Below the pieces are notes generated by a model. That model was not told the DNA's origin, ran no database searches, and saw nothing but the letters and a program-made list of their open reading frames with translations. From Aquila chrysaetos chrysaetos (lineage: Eukaryota > Chordata > Aves > Accipitriformes > Accipitridae), in NCBI RefSeq assembly GCF_900496995.4, contig NC_044019.1, positions 3,410,001 through 3,474,000 of the forward strand: a DNA stretch of 64,000 bases, in the 5' to 3' direction. Of the stretch, positions 36,145-49,400 are shown in pieces. Within the stretch, counting starts at the first letter, position 1. Every line of letters begins with the position of its first letter. Made by a program: the position numbers and the translations under genes.

Positions 36145-39100
36145 ATGGCCGGGGGCGGCGGCGCGGAGCGGGCCCGGCCCGGGGGGCTCCTGCCGCCCGC
36201 CTGCCGCCAGCCCCGCCGCAGGGTGAGCTCCGGGACCGGCTTCTCCGGCAAAAGAGGAGGAGGAGGGGGGGTGGAAGGGGATATCGGGTCGCGGGGGGGG
36301 GGGGGGGGGAGTTTCCCGGTGGCGCTAACGCCGAGTCCGGTTGCAGGAGAACCGGGAGCGGCTGTCGGTGTGCAGTAAGCTGTGCTACGCCGTCGGGGGG
36401 GCCCCTTACCAGATCACGGGCTGTGCGCTCGGCTTCTTCCTTCAGATCTACCTCCTGGACGTGGCGCAGGTATGGCCGGGAACCGGGGCGGGGGGGGGGG
36501 AGACCGGGACCCGGGACCGGGGGTGGGGGGTCCCCGGTGCCGCTTTGCCCGGTGGGCGGGTGCGCCCGGGGCTTGCCAGTGCCCCGACCCCCGCTGGAAG
36601 CGATGTACCTCGCTGGGGTGCGTATGGGGAAGGGGGGGGTATCAGTCACGCAGGAGTCGCGGTCCCGCGTGGGTCTGAGGGTCGTGGGTTTCCACCGGGC
36701 TGGCCCCACGCGTGGAGCCGTGCGGCCGCTCCGTGCCTCGGGCTACCCCGGTGATAAAAACGGGCCGGCGGTGTCGGTCCTGCGGGATGCGGGATCCGTC
36801 CCGCGAAGCCGCGGTGTTTCGAGTCGGTGTGAAATAGGGAGGGAGGGCACGGGGAGAAGTGCCCGTGGGGCACCCTTGTGCCGGCTGCAGAGTGGGTTTT
36901 GGGGAGCTCCACACTGAGGTGTGGGAGTTTGGTGTGGAAAGAGCATGGTGGGGCATCACCAGGAGGGACTGGGTCACCGTGCCTCAAATCCCACTGAACG
37001 AAGGGGAGAGGCTGATGGACCGGTCCCCTGCTCCCAAATGGTGACAGGGCTGCAGTACAGTTGGGAAGGTCTTGAGGAGCTCAGGAAGGGCAGCCGGGGG
37101 CACGGGGGTTTGCATGTCCTGACACAAGATCTTCTCCCGGCAGCTGGACCCTTTCTACGCCTCCATCATCCTGTTTGTGGGGCGAGCCTGGGACGCCATC
37201 ACAGACCCCATGGTGGGCTTCTTCATCAGCAAAACATCATGGACCCGCTTTGGCCGCCTGATGCCCTGGTAAGAGCCGCCTGTAGCACCCCGCATCCCTG
37301 CCTGATGTGTCACAGCGCTCCCAGTCAGCTTTGGGTCTCCATTGGCATGAGGTTTGCAGTGCAGGATGTGCTGATGCTCTATCTCACCCAGGTGAGATGC
37401 CAAGTTCTCCAAAAAGCCCAAGGTGCTGCCAGCAGCTGGGGCTTCAAGTCTGTGCCTGTTACTCTGACTGGTTCCAAACCATCCCCGCATGAGGCGGGCC
37501 TGGCTGTCCTCGATGTTACTGCGCCTGCAGCAGCTCCAGCCTCCCTGAGAGCTGCTCCCATGCCGGACTTTGTTCCTGCGGCGTTTGCTGAGCCCTGGCC
37601 GGTGGCAGGGCCGCGTTGCCAGCAGAGCAGGTGGCATCACACCCATGGGGAGGAGGGACGGGGGTGTGCGCAGTTGAAGCGCGGTGGTGGGGTGCCGGCT
37701 GACAGTCACGAGGATGCTCTTCTGGCAGGAAAACAGCTGTCATGGATCTGGGTGTCTGCGTGCGGGCGCTCCCGCTGCCCTTGGGAGCAGGGTGCTGAGC
37801 GAAGGGGTGCCGGAGGGAGTTGGAGGAGATGGGACAGGGTTTGCAAAGCCCCAAAGGGCTCATGCCTGCACCCAGGGCAGAGTCAGGACATCCGTAAACA
37901 CCTGGCCCTGTGCGGGACACGGGGCGTTGCAGCGTGCTAATGCCTAAGTGCGGACATGGTGGCATGTCGTGGTGCTAAAATAACCCACATCCTGGGAGCT
38001 TGCGGGATTGCTGAAATACAATGCAGCCGAGAGGGTGGGCATGGGGGGGGGAGTGGAATTAGAGGGACGCAGTCCTTTCCCCCGCAGATTATACCCTCTG
38101 CTTCCGGCCTTTCCTGGAATAGCTCTGGGCAGTGGCAGTCGGCTGTTGTTAAAGCCAGGCTCCACGCACGGCCTGAAATAGTTTTTCTACAGCCGCACAT
38201 GTGGCAGGGTCTGGGGTCCGGAGATTAGAGCAGGGCTGCCTGCGCGGAGCCGCCTGGGCGTGCAGGCAGGGCTGCGCGGGATAGCCGTGTGCTCGGATGG
38301 TCACCACGGCTCCGCTCTCTGTAATTTCGCATCCTCGAGGCAGGGTGGGGGGATTGAAGCAGCTGCATTCCTCCAAACGGCTCCTGCTTCGTTAAAATTA
38401 GCCAGAGCTTTCGACTTGCGCTGGGGCAGCTGGCCGCGAGGAGCTTGCCGCTATTGTACATGGCTCAAAGGCAACCCGCCGAGTCCAATTTGGATGGAGT
38501 CGAGCTGAGTTTAAACCTCCCGAACTCGGGATTCGTCGCCTGTGTGGGGGCTGCACAGCCCCGGGCTGGTGTGGCTGCAGAGCTGCTTGCTGCTGCCTCA
38601 GTTTCCCTGTGTGCAAAGCCAGGAGCTGCAGGCACTGCGGGGTGATCTCTGAGGCTGCTGCCTGACCCCAACCCTCAGCACCCGTGAGGTGACTCCGTGT
38701 AACTCCCCCGTGTGCGAGGGTTTATTGCCCAAAGTTTCTGCTGGGCTCTGAAGTGTCTAATCTGCGAGGCCAAGCCCCAGCCGGCTGCCGGCAGTTCTAG
38801 CTTGGCTCTAGCTCAAAGCTTGGGGCTGCTCCGGCTCCTCGGGAGAGGAGACCTTCCCTGAGTGCTGTCACCCTTTCAGTTCTTTCTTTTTGAAACACTT
38901 TTTGGGCACATTTTGTCCCAGCAGCTCATCCACCGGCTGCCTCCTCCTCTCCCCCAGCCTCGGCGACCCCGCTCTGTCCCCAGCCCCGAGCAGATCCCCG
39001 TTTCTTTGATCATCCCAGACTTCCCGGTGACTAAACTTTTCCTTGATGTGTTGGTGACTGAAGAGCCCCAACTTTGACCTTCCTTCTCCGGGGCAGCAGC

Positions 39101-42100
39101 CGTTTGCAAACAGTTAACCGCCGGGCTGGGAAGGGGTGTGCGAGCCGTGGCACAAAGGAACACACCATCGCGCCGCGGCCAATGAGCGGGCGAGCGCGTC
39201 ACGGCGGCGGCCTCCTCCGAGAGCGAGAGCGTCTTAATCACCTCGGCCTCGGTCAGGGGTAACTCTCAGTCACTTCTCTGCCATTGCCAGGAGCTGTGGG
39301 TCAGCCTTGGCCAGGGCTCAGCACCCTGGTCCCGGTGCCGGGAAGGGCCCGCGGGGGATTGGCGCATCTGACGCGCAACACGCTGGCACCCAGCGTGAGC
39401 GTGACGTGGTTCCCGCCGCGCGGCTGCCGTGACTCATTTAAAATTTCCCTTGGCTCCACGTATGCATGTGGCGATAAGCGCGCGGGAGAGGAGTGGCTGG
39501 AGCCGGCTCGCCCCTTTCCTCCCCCTTGCCGGGTGACGTGCTCATGGAAAAATGTGCATGTGTTGGGTCCTGTGCAATGCCTCTGCTGGCTCTCCATCCA
39601 TGGAGATTTGGTTTCTCATTCTCCTTCCCCCCCCCCCCCCCCCCCCTTTAAATTTAAACTTTGCGTCCTGTACGTCAGTCCGGACGGAAAGATTTCACTG
39701 TACCCTGGCAGCAGAGCGGCAGAGGGCCAGACCTGACCGTGTGTGGCTGTGTCCCATGTCCGGTTCTGCTGGCTTCATTCCAGGTTGCAGCCCTTGTCCA
39801 GTAGTTTGTGGACTGCAGGGTGCTTGCAAATCCCCAGGCAAAATCAGTCTCCTAAACAGATGTGGAAAGAACCTTAATACCTGGGTCGCATCCCTCCAGG
39901 AGGAGGAATTCCTCCTGTGCCTTCCCAAGTGATGGAGGACCTGGGTGCTCGTGGTGTCTTTGGACCGCTGGTGCGGGGTAGAGCTGTTCCCTGTCTGGGT
40001 TGTAGCAGGAGAAGGGTTATGAGATGCGCTGGATGAAGCAGAGAGATGCTCTGGGTGGCTTCCCGCTGTGATCACCCTCACTGGCCAGTCCTGCTGGGAC
40101 TGCTGCCAAGGCCCAGCGCTTGAGCAATTCCCTCTGATCCTCTGTTGCGCTTTGCATCCCGTGTCCCTGTGCCCACAGCTCCAGGGGCAGGGGTGGAAGA
40201 AGGAGCCAGCCTTCCGCTGGCTGGTGGTTTGCCCCGTCCCTGCCAGTAAAACGGAGGTGACCCCGGGACCGGGGCTTGGAGGGGGGGCTGGCAGCAAAGC
40301 CAAGCTGGTGAGAGGCATTTGGCTGCTGGGCCTGCAGGGCTGAGCTGCTTGGCTGTGCTACCTGGCCGGTCCCCAGCCCTTGCCAGGATGAGGGAGGTGA
40401 TTACACACTGCTGAACACACAGCAGTGCTGCCTGGGGGACAGGTTGGGGCCAGGGATGGAAGCCAAAGGCAGGAGCAGATCAATCACTTCCATCGAAGTA
40501 GGGATGTCTGTTTTTGCAAATAAAGCTCTTCTCTGGAAGTCTGAGTCAGCTCTTCCGCTTCCCATCCTGTAAGACCTGAGCTGCTGCCTTCAGCCTGGTC
40601 TGAATCACCCCTGTGGCAACCACCTCTTGTCCAAGTGTTGAAGAAGGGTGGGCCACCCCTGGGGCAGCTCAGGAGTCCCCAAAATCAGATGGCTGAAGCC
40701 CACTGGACTTGTGGCAGCAGGGAGAGCTGGGCTGGTGGGGTTACCCAGGCGCTGTGTGCTTGCGAGGCTAACGCTGTGTCTTCCCAAAGGATCATCTTCT
40801 CCACCCCATTTGCCGTCATCTCCTACTTCCTCATCTGGTTTGTGCCGGACATCTCCAGAGGCCAAGTGATGTGGTACCTCGTCTTCTACTGCATCTTCCA
40901 GACCCTTGTGACGGTGAGTTGGGCTCTGCACACACCAGGGCTGGTGGGTGAGGGATGGAGAGGACGAATCCCTGCCTTTACCTCGCTGAGCTATGCAGAG
41001 GGGCGGGTTCCCATCCCTGAGCTAATTCCCCTCGTGCCGTTGCAGTGCTTCCACGTGCCCTACTCGGCGCTGACCATGTTCATCAGCAGGGAGCAGAGTG
41101 AGCGGGACTCGGCCACTGCCTACCGTAAGAGTATTTCCTTCCCTTCCTTGACGTGGACGGGGGGCAGCCGGTGCTCAGCTCTTGCTGCAGCTCTTGCTGG
41201 GGCATGATCCTCCTCCAGATGCCTTGCTGAAAGGGCTTGGCATCCCCAAGGATGGTGTGTGGTGAACATTGTTCAGGGCTTGAATTGCAGCTGGTCAAGC
41301 TCTTCCCATTCCTCTTCCCCGGCTCCTCCAGCAGGCACCCTTGTCTAATCCAGCGAGACTGGGCTGATGGGGAGGTGGTCCCTGTTACGGCCAAGTGCCT
41401 GGAGCAGATGATGGGGGATCTGAGCTCCTGCGTCTTTCCTTCTGCTCTGTCATACAGCAGTGGGAGCAGCATGACCAAGTCTTGGCCTCTCTCCCTGCCT
41501 CAGTTTCCCCAGCAGACACTCTCCTTCCTTGCGGCTTTACCTCTTGGTGATTTGGAGGGAGCTGTAGGAGAGCTGAGCTGGCTCATTTCTCCTGGTGAAG
41601 GGGAATGAATAGCAGCTGGGGAGGCTCTGCTGTGGAGAAGGGTTTTGCACCCATGCCCTGGGTGCCCAAGGGCTGTGCTCAGTCCCGCTGGCCTCTCCCT
41701 CCAGGCATGACAGTGGAAGTGCTGGGCACTGTGCTGGGCACTGCCATCCAGGGCCAGATCGTGGGCAATGTGGTTACTCCCTGCATCGAGAGCCCCCTCT
41801 TCATCGGCAAGACCAACTCCTCGGTGGCCATGGAGGAGCTAAACATGACCCATGACACTGGGTCACTCACAGACACGGTAAGCCAGGGGGACCTGCTGGC
41901 AGCCCCTGTCCCACTCTCCTTGCCTTTTTGATCGGGCTGGCTCCTGGGATGAGCCCCCTCCCTCACCACTCCCCTCCCTTGCGCAGAGAAATGCCTACAT
42001 GATTGCTGCGGGGGTCATCGGGGGACTCTACATCCTCTGCGCCGTGATCCTGTCGGTGGGCGTGCGGGAGAAGAGAGGTGAGGCTTGAGAAATGCTGGAA

Positions 42101-45100
42101 TACTCCGATCTCGTGGAAATGCCGTAGCTCCTGCCAGGGGCTTCCCAGGAGCCTGGCTGAGCTCTTGGGCCCTCAATTGTGGGTCAAGCCCCAGAGAGGG
42201 GCAGGTGGAGCTGAGGTCTGGGTACGGGGGCATGGGGAAGGCGCTGCAGAAGGGCAGCACTGTGGGCAGGAGGCCAGAGCATCTCCAGGGTACATTACAG
42301 CACAGCCCTGAGGACTTAGCTCTCTGCTCTGCACTGTCAGAGATAAATGTTATCTTGCACAGTTTTGGCTGGCCAAGGTTGCTAGTGCCAGCTAGGGCAT
42401 CCCGGGGTGAGGTGATATCCAAAGTCCAGTAGTTCCTGTCCTTCCCTCTCTGCTTTGCGACCAGCTCCGCTTATCCTGGGTGAATCTACCAGGCCATCTT
42501 CTCCCCTCCGTGGGGCTGAGGGACCCCTGCGTGAGGGCAGGGAGGTCCCTGCAGGCATTACCCTCACTCCTTTGAGGTGGGATGCTGTAGGTGGGCAGGG
42601 GCTTGTGCAGGGTGCTCAGCAGCAGGCGTGAGGCACTGCACCCCTTGCACCCAAGGGTGCTGTTTCAGCGGGTCTAACGATGGGCTGATTTGCTCTGCTC
42701 CCCAGAGTCCTCTGAGCTCCGGTCGGATGAGCCTGTCTCCTTCTTCCAGGGGCTGAAGCTGGTGATGAACCACGGTGCCTACATCAAACTCATCGCCGGC
42801 TTCCTCTTCACCTCGCTAGCCTTCATGGTAAGCACAGCCGGGCTTGAAGGATTGGGGAGAGGGAACGGCAGCAGCACAGCTTGGAGATGGCTGGGGGACA
42901 AGCAGCGTAGGGCCCAAAGAGGATCCCAGCGGGCTGGGAGCATGTGAGGTGGCAGCTCAATGAGCCGGAGCTGCCCCAGGCAGAGAGGAAGGATGTGGCC
43001 TCGTGCCCTCGGATGGGTCGGTGAATGGCTGCTTTCTTTCCCTGCTTATGCTTTGGGTGCAGCCTTGCGAGGAGGAGCACATCCCTCCAGCGTGGCTGGG
43101 GTGTCTGTCCCCCCCCGCCTAACCACCGTTTGCCTCCTCTGCAGCTGCTGGAGGGTAACTTTGCCCTCTTCTGTACCTACACCCTGGGCTTCCGCAACGA
43201 GTTCCAGAACATCCTCCTGGCCATCATGGTGCGTATAGCCCTGTCCTGGAGCCCCTCGGGGCCGGGGCTGCGGTGGGATGCTTGCTGTGGGATCCTGTGG
43301 GTCCTCCCCAGGAGCTGGCATGGGATGGGTTCTCTGTGGGCTGAGGGGAAGGGAGGCTGTGGGGCTGCGATGGTCAGCCGTGGGGACAGTGACCGAAGGT
43401 CCCCTGGGAGGAGGAGGGGGAGAAGGAGCTGCCAAATGTCCTGCAAAGGCCAGGCGGGTTGGCAGGAACAGCAAGGCCTTTGTTCCTGTGTGAAGGCAGC
43501 CAGAGATGGGGGAGACCAGGAGCCGTGGGGGCCTTTTGTCCAACTCCTGCCACTATCTCCCTTCCCCCCCTGCCTCGAGAAAAAGATCTCAGTGTTTACT
43601 GCCAGGAAGATGGAGCAAAACAGCTCCTTGAGAGCCCTTTCCAGCTTGCCTCATCCCTGGGAGCCCTTCCCACCCTTCCTGCTCAATGGGGTGGAGAGGT
43701 CCAAGGTGCCAAGGTCCCCGCAGAGCCTGGCCCTTGGCCATGCTGTGTGCGGGCAGCGGTGACAAGATCAGGTCCCTTCCCGGCACTGAGGATCAGGTCT
43801 GGTCCTCCCCTTGTTTGGGCAGGTGTGCTGGCACCTGATGGGTGCCCCGAGGCTGGTGGTGCTGGGTGCCAGCGTGCTCTTCACTGGGGAAGGAGGTGGC
43901 CCCATACACCCGCTCCAATTACAAGCTCTCTTTCCTGGGAGTGGAGGCAGGCGAGGGATGGGATGAGGGCAGGAGCAGGCAGCGTGGCTGCGTGCCAGCC
44001 CCGGGAGCGTGTGGAAATCGGAGGTGCTGGAAAAAGCTGGAAATGTGATGGAGGAGGCTGTGCCCAGGAGCTGCTCCTTGCTGGGAAGAGCTTTTCCCCC
44101 AGAGAAGAGCCTGGCCAGCAAGTGACACCATGACCCCCTTCTCTTCCCATAGCTCTCGGCCACCTTGACCATTCCCCTCTGGCAGTGGTTCCTTACCCGC
44201 TTTGGGAAGAAGACGGCTGTCTACGTGGGCATGTCGGTGAGTGGGTCCCCTCGAGCGCAGAGATGCATGTGAGGATGGTGTTTCCCACATGGGATGAGCA
44301 GAGCTGTGCCCCCCTGAGAGGACCTGGAGCTGGGCAGGGGCAGCTGCTGCTGCTGATTTGGTGCCTGTTCCTCATCCTGCTATTTGTGCTGTCATGGATG
44401 TGGCCAAGGCCAGCAGAAATGGCTGCTGCGGGGCTCTGGGAGGAGCGCCGCACTGCTGCTTCCCTGGCCATCCCTGTGGCTGGAGGGCTGGCATGCACGG
44501 GAGGGAAGGGGAAAGGCCAAGGAGTCTGGGTCAGGCGCTGCTGACACAACCTGGTTTCTGTCCCCTATCCAGTCTGCCATCCCCTTCCTCATCATGGTGG
44601 CCGTCCTGGACAGTAACCTCATCATCACCTACATTGTGGCCGTTGCAGCTGGGATCAGCGTCGCCGCTGCCTTCCTCCTGCCCTGGTGAGTGGGAGGTCC
44701 TGGTGCTCTCAGCACTGCACCCCGAGAGCTGGGCAAGGTGCTTCCAGGGCCTGCTGGAGTGGTTGGAAATCCTTGGGAGGCCTTTTTGCAATGTTTTCAG
44801 CCCAAGATGGGGCTCTTGAAGGGAAATCCTCTCAGCAGGGAGAGGAGATGCTTTGTTGGCTCAGTCCTAGTGTTCACCATCCCACTCTCCACGCAGGTCC
44901 ATGCTCCCAGACGTCATAGATGACTTCAAGCTGCAGCACCCCAACTCCCATGGCCATGAAGCCATCTTCTTCTCCTTCTATGTCTTCTTCACCAAGTTCA
45001 CCTCTGGGGTCTCCCTGGGCATCTCCACGCTCAGCTTAGAGTGAGTTTTTGCGTGGGAGCTGATGAGGAGGGAGGGAGGCCAGCCTGATGCCTCCGCATC

Positions 45101-45836
45101 CAGGCATCTCTGCTTCCCAAGGGCTGGGAGGGAGGTGCGGGGTCTAAATCCAGCTGTGGGTCCATGAACCTCTCCCCGCAGGGACAGGTTTGCCTCCTAG
45201 AAACTCCTTTGCCTGAAGGTCTCTTTCTGTCCACAGCTTTGCAGGGTACCAGACCCGGGGCTGCTCCCAGCCCAGCGAGGTGAACTTCACCCTGAAGATG
45301 CTGGTGTCGGCTGTGCCGGTGGCGCTGATCCTGCTGGGGCTGCTCCTGTTCAAGCTGTACCCCATCGATGAGGAGAAGCGGAGGAAAAACAAGAAAGCCC
45401 TGCAGGACTTAAGGTGAGTGTCAGCTTGTGCTATGGAGGTAGGAAGCACGGAGTGCCAGCAGGGTGTGTGGGGGCAGGATCAGGCCCAGACAGGTTGGGA
45501 CACACTGTGACTTGTCCAAGAATCCTCCAAGCCCCGTGGGTGGTGGGGTGAGGAAGGGCTGGCTTGTTTTCCCAATCCCAGCTTCCAAAGAGATGGCGTA
45601 AAGTGTTTGAGATCAACAGGGAACCCGCCCCAGCTGCTAAAGAAAACTCATGTGGGGACTGTGCAAGGTGGTGCCATCCCTCTTGAGCCCTTCGGCGGCT
45701 CCGAGGCGGAGGTCTGCTCGGAGGCAAGCCTTGCTCCGTGGCTCACTCCCTGCCTTCTCCCCAACCCTTTGCCCCCAGGGAGGAGAGCAACAGCAGCTCA
45801 GAGTCGGACAACACAGAACTGGCCAGCATCGTGTGA
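36145..45836 (+). CDS. MFSD2A: sodium-dependent lysophosphatidylcholine symporter 1
   Basis: Major-facilitator transporter of LPC-bound long-chain fatty acids such as DHA at brain endothelium and other tissues; plasma membrane and ER. Fourteen exons: 36145-36222, 36347-36469, 37144-37268, 40790-40913, 41046-41124, 41705-41877, 41987-42077, 42706-42827, 43145-43228, 44153-44236, 44573-44685, 44897-45040, 45237-45413, 45779-45836. They total 1575 bases in consistent phase, 524 residues (human 530-543). The motif AWDAITDP carries D84 and D88, matching the family's sodium-site aspartates. K432 in FFTKF matches the lysine needed for lipid headgroup binding. N-glycosylation sequons N214-S-S and N223-M-T lie in the large extracellular loop. 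C203 and C456 probably form the known disulfide. The tail ends in a serine/acidic cluster. All introns are GT-AG. The exon 1 start ([11 protein letters not shown]) is poorly conserved, but context and CpG setting fit. Confidence 0.95.
37269..40789 (+). other. MFSD2A: MFSD2A intron 3
   Basis: The longest intron of the gene (3.5 kb, donor TG|GTAAGA). It contains a CpG-rich, promoter-like segment at about 39110-39545 and a 20-base C-run at 39627-39646. No coding exon was recognised. The other MFSD2A introns are short and unremarkable. Confidence 0.8.
39110..39545 (+). promoter_or_regulatory. MFSD2A: CRE/AP-1-rich CpG island in MFSD2A intron 3
   Basis: CpG-rich compared with the surrounding intron. 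It carries a CCAAT box (39179-39183), a CRE half-site CGTCA (39197-39201), TGACGTGG (39402-39409), a perfect AP-1 site TGACTCA (39430-39436) and TGACGTG (39534-39540). Mammalian MFSD2A is induced by fasting and cAMP signalling, so a cAMP-responsive enhancer or internal promoter is plausible. A transcript starting here would lack exons 1-3. Confidence 0.35.
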
Positions 45837-46430
45837 CCCCGGGCTGGGTCCGTCCGCTCACACTGGGGGTCTCCGAAGGACTCGGCCCCTCCAGGACTGG
45901 ACCAGCCTCGTGCTGCTGTAGGTGTGCACTGTCAAGGAGCGCCTGGGAGAAGCCGTGCAGAGCATCTACCGACTCGAACGCGAGATCTGTGCCGGTCCTG
46001 TGCCTTCCATGGGACCCACAGAGCGCTGGTAGTGTACATTACACGAATTGACGCTGTGGTACCTGTGTGCCTCATGAGAAACAAATGCTATTCCCTGCCG
46101 GGTCCCGGAGAGCAAAAAGCCCAAAGCGGGATCCTTTTGCTTGTAACACTCGTGCCCGCTGCCCGCCTGTGCCCAGCCTGTGCGGGGCTGATTGCCTGTG
46201 GGACCGGGGGTAATGGTTAGTGTACATTACACTGTCAATGTGACCGCGGCAAGGACGTGAGCTCACCTCTGCTGTCTGTACATATGACACTAATGTGGAA
46301 AGCTGTTCTTTTTTTATAGAGCCTAATTAACTTAATGATGTAAATATGAAACTATTTCCTATTTGTATATATCTGTACAGAAACCAAACTTGAGCTATTA
46401 ATATTAATTTACATAAAAGAGGGGGAAGTC
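45837..46430 (+). other. MFSD2A: MFSD2A 3' UTR with Pumilio-type elements
   Basis: About 590 bases follow the TGA. No AATAAA is seen. The variant CATAAA at 46412-46417, followed by a strong GU/U-rich tract (46434-46470), marks the probable 3' end. Three perfect UGUANAUA elements (46277-46284 UGUACAUA, 46339-46346 UGUAAAUA, 46364-46371 UGUAUAUA) and two UGUACAUU near-matches (46033-46040, 46221-46228) occur. The near-matches sit in an identical repeated 14-mer, AGTGTACATTACAC, which is itself a GTGTA/TACAC inverted repeat. Confidence 0.6.
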
Positions 46431-49400
46431 AGCAGCGTGAGTGTGGAGGATTTTTTTGTTTGGCTGTTTTTTCTGTGGATGTCAGCAAGCCCAGGGTCCC
46501 TTTACACACCATGGGGTGCAGGATTGACTTCTCCTGAGCCGAAGGCGCAGGAATGCCATAATCCAGGCAGGCGGCTGTGCCCGGCAGCCCCTTACCCCCA
46601 TGCGGCTCCTTGCTCGATGTCTGTGCCGCAGTGACCCAACAAAGGCTCTATTATTTTCTCCCTTTCAAGAGGGAATGGGGGTGGAGGGAGGAATGAAATC
46701 AAAGTGCTGGCTGCAGAGATTGTGAACCCAGGGCTGGGAACAGGAGAGGCAGCTGGGGAGTGGAGAGAAAGGGAATGTGGGCTGTGGGTGACACTCAACA
46801 CTTTCTCCCAGGGCAGAGTGCTGTGCAAGCGCTAATCTTCGTGGATATTTATACCTTGCTCTCGCATTCCCCTCTCCGCAGCAGAAATGGGGAGAGCCCT
46901 GGCCTCCCTGCTCAGCAGGAGCACTGCGCTCCTGCGACAGCAAGTGTAACGCAGAGGGGAGAAGCAGGCTGGAGTAAGCACAAGGAGGATGCACCAGAGA
47001 TGAAGCAGCCTCCCGAACAGTTGGGGCAAATGGCCAGTGTGAGGGGACTGTGCTAGCTCTGCTGTTCCCCATGGCCGCTGTGCTGGGGGACAGGGCTGTT
47101 GCCTTTTGTTAAGCACATTTGTCACACCAAGAAAGTTGTGGGGTCAGTGCCTGAGTTCAGAGCAGTGCCTCTGCGCAGGGGAGCTCAGGGGAAGGATGGC
47201 TCATCCTTTGTTCCACATTTGGGTACAAAGGAGTGGAATGAGGATGGGGTTTTAAAAATAGGCAGAGGGATTAGACCTTAGCTGGGAGTGCTTAACTGGG
47301 CCCCACTCTGCCACCGTGGCGTGGGTCATGGAAAGAAGCAAAAGGGATGATGCAAGGCGGCTGGGAGATGGCTTTGTGCTGAGCAGAGGGCAAGAGGCAG
47401 TGTTAGCCATGGCCTGGGTGCCCCCTGCTCCCCCAGGGACGGAGCTTGCAGCAAAGGAGCACGGGCAGGACAAAACAAGGGGGACAAAGCCAGTGCTCTC
47501 TGAAGCCCCTGTGGCAGAGCAGGTGGGTGCCATGTGCACCCTCTGTGAGAGGAGGAGGAGGAGGAGGGCAGTGCTCCAGCCATGCACAGAGCTTGAGACT
47601 TGCAAATGTACTGACCCCTGTCCTGCTCCTGGCCGGGTTTGCGAGGAGTCATCCTGACCATTGCTATGACCTGGCTGCCTCCAAGGGGTGTGGGCAGCAC
47701 TGCTGTCTCCAAGGATTTGAAAGATTGCTGCTAGCTTTTCTTTTCAGAGTTTCAACAGAGATCAGGGACATTTTATTCTTTGCCTCCTCTTTTTTGGCTC
47801 AGTGGGGTTCAGAAGTCTCTGTTGAGTTTTTCTGCAGCCAGCTCAAGAGACTAAAACCATACTGAGCTTGAACCAGGGCCCAGACATTCCTAGCTGAGCA
47901 CACCTCTTCTATTTGAGGCTTTTAAGAAAAGAGATGGGGGGGGGGGGGGAAATGACCATGGGAGTTGATAACACTGAACCCTGGGCAAAACTCCAGCCTT
48001 GAAGCAGGGACCATGTCTTGCTTCAGTCATGATTACAGAGACCTTTCACTCCAAGCATGAAGAAAGTCTTTCTGGCATGATGGGAAGTCTGCCCAGCCAG
48101 AAATGCATGGGGAGATGCTGCCAGCACCTACAGCTGGCCTCCAGTAGCAGCTGTAGAATGGCTTAATCCACACTAACCTTGATGATGAAGCAAATGCACC
48201 CAAGCGCCCAGGAAGAACCTCCTTGCAGAGCTGGAGTTACATGGCTGCTGTGTCCTCTGCGCCAGCCGGGTGAGCCATGAGTCAGGGCTGATGTATGGGC
48301 AGTGCTGGCCTTGTAAAATCAAAGCCAGAACATGGAAAATACAGGGTGTCAGCTGTGTGCTCAGCACCTGCTGAGCCGATGCCTGTAACGGCATATGGGC
48401 TGCGGCTGTGCTGCCCAGAAACCATATGTGGGTGCTGGGAATCAGCCCTGATTCCCAGCTGATGGGCTTTAACAGGCTTCTGGACCACTTGGGGCAGGGG
48501 TTAGCCATCTGGTGCGAGGGGCTTGGGGAGCCTCCCCCTGAACTTGGGGGGCACTGCTGCCCATGCTGGAAGGAAGCAGAAGGTTTCTTGGGGCTTGTTG
48601 GTCCCCAGGTTGTCTGGTCCCTTTTGTTCACAAGGGAAAGAGCCTTTCATTGTACATCGGTGAAGGTGCATGTGAGCAGTGGGGCTTGTAGAAAGAGCCT
48701 GGCAGGGGTACAGGCCCACATCCCAGGACCCAGGGCTCGCTCAGCGGGGAGGGCAGGCTGCTGTAGGCACCCCTCTCTCCACTGATACTCACTGGAGTAT
48801 GTTAGTGCACCCTGTACCCTTCCCAGGGGCTCTGGTCAAGCTGCAAGGCTCGCCTTGAGCCCTGGGGAAACCTGCTGGGTGCCAGCTCCCAGTGCACATG
48901 GCTGAGCCCAGACTGGTGGGCAGCTCTGCCTCTCTTGCAGCACAAAGCTGTCAGAGGAGCATTTCAGGAGGATGCTGCCCTGGTCACGCCACAGGGCAGC
49001 ACTGAGGTGAGCCAGTGAGATGCCATCGGGGCTGGATGTGCCAGGAGAAAGGTGGGGAGGGGGCTGGGAGGTGATGGGGCACAGGCAGATGTTCACCTCA
49101 ACTGCAGGGCACTTGTTCTGGGAGGTGACTGCAAAGGGGACAAAACCAAGCAAACATCAGTCATAGCCTCCAAAGGGCAGCACATGAACCTGCAAAATTG
49201 GACTTACATCCTCTGTTTGTCACCAAAGGTGGCTTTGCCAAGAGGCTGGTCCCCTCCTGGCTGAGGCACACGGAGGCAGCAGGAGTGACTGGAGGGACAG
49301 TCCCCGAGGTAAAAGAGGCCACGCTGTGTCTGTTTACAGGGAATAAGTGGAAGTGCGAGAAAAGTCTCTTCTTGCAGAGGGTGAGGAATAACCCCCCTCC

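Noticed and set aside
35892-36917. 341-codon open frame over the MFSD2A start
   Set aside because: It is in a different frame from the real exon 1 and reads a glycine/arginine/glutamate string from the polypurine tract and intron 1.
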